DNA from: Alcaligenaceae bacterium | Lineage (GTDB): Bacteria; Pseudomonadota; Gammaproteobacteria; Burkholderiales; Burkholderiaceae_B | DNA: 64,000 nucleotides | Assembly: GCA_013416485.1 (NCBI GenBank) | Contig: JACCEO010000004.1 | Location: forward strand, 209,329 to 273,328 | Direction of reading: 5' to 3' | Shown here: positions 63,978 through 64,000 of the stretch, piece by piece | Layout of the letters: each line of letters starts with the position of its first letter | Position numbering within the stretch: position 1 is the stretch's first letter | Notes under the pieces: generated by a model | What the model saw: only the letters and a program-made list of their open reading frames with translations | Database searches by the model: none | What the model was told of the DNA's origin: nothing | Translations under genes and position numbers: made by a program

Positions 63978-64000
63978 AAACTGAAGAGTTTGATCCTGGC
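63978..64000 (+). rRNA. 16S rRNA, 5' end only
   Basis: The last bases contain AACTGAAGAGTTTGATCCTG, the universal 5' end of 16S rRNA in betaproteobacteria. The gene continues beyond the window. The start is approximate to within two or three bases. Confidence 0.96.

Noticed and set aside
63793..63984. 63-residue plus-strand open frame running into 16S rRNA
   Set aside because: It lies in the rRNA leader, downstream of boxA, and ends in the 16S gene.
1..64000. Mobile elements, CRISPR arrays, restriction or abortive-infection genes
   Set aside because: I found no transposase, integrase, repeat-spacer pattern or defence-type gene on either strand.

Overview
The window reads as chromosomal DNA of a betaproteobacterium, most likely Burkholderiales of the Alcaligenaceae type. 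The reasons are gene order and families: lolB-ispE-tRNA-Gln-prs-rplY-pth-ychF, ybgC-tolQRAB-pal-cpoB, zapA followed by 6S RNA, an FdsGBACD-type NAD-linked formate dehydrogenase locus, TctBA-type tricarboxylate carriers and a very large FAD/Fe-S oxidase of the DUF3683 type. Base composition is moderate for the group, and ATA isoleucine codons and CTAG tetramers are common. No species can be named from the sequence alone. I found no insertion sequence, prophage, CRISPR array or other mobile element.

Layout. 0-7 kb: the FAD/Fe-S oxidase (cut by the left edge), a YqaA-type membrane protein, phosphomannomutase/phosphoglucomutase, and a D-2-hydroxyacid dehydrogenase. 7-15.7 kb: housekeeping block (mutM, TPR protein, lolB, ispE, tRNA-Gln, prs, rplY, pth, a CPBP membrane protease homologue, ychF). 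15.7-22.8 kb: a seven-gene minus-strand unit with a second FAD dehydrogenase, an aldo/keto reductase and a complete branched-chain-type ABC transporter. 22.9-26.1 kb: serA, then a nitric-oxide operon (truncated hemoglobin, NnrS, NsrR). 26.3-29.5 kb: a glycosyltransferase / GtrA / YdjC-deacetylase cluster, a rhodanese-like small protein and a universal stress protein.

29.5-40.2 kb is a redox island: the formate dehydrogenase operon fdsG-fdsB-fdsA-fdhD-fdsD, in which fdsA carries a large out-of-frame internal deletion; divergently moaA-mobA, which runs directly into a flavocytochrome c sulfide dehydrogenase pair; then ahpC-ahpF behind a clear tandem OxyR site. 40.4-46.2 kb: meso-diaminopimelate dehydrogenase and a BMP-family (nucleoside-type) ABC transporter. 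46.2-54.7 kb: a hotdog thioesterase, a PCuAC copper chaperone, the complete Tol-Pal system with ybgC and cpoB, and proS. 54.8-63 kb: rppH, a hydroxyisobutyrate-dehydrogenase-type enzyme with tctBA, a coiled-coil protein with zapA, 6S RNA, a SIMPL protein, lgt, cytochrome c, msrA and a nucleoside-recognition (Gate) membrane protein. The last kilobase is the promoter and leader of an rRNA operon, and the window stops about 23 bases into 16S rRNA.

I see no wholly unknown defence-like or mobile system. The strongest unusual signals are the disrupted fdsA inside an otherwise intact operon, the translational coupling of mobA to sulfide dehydrogenase genes, the two-element OxyR site and the 14-bp hairpin that splits ahpC from ahpF, palindromes in the fds/moaA divergent promoter region, and the presence of Ddh.
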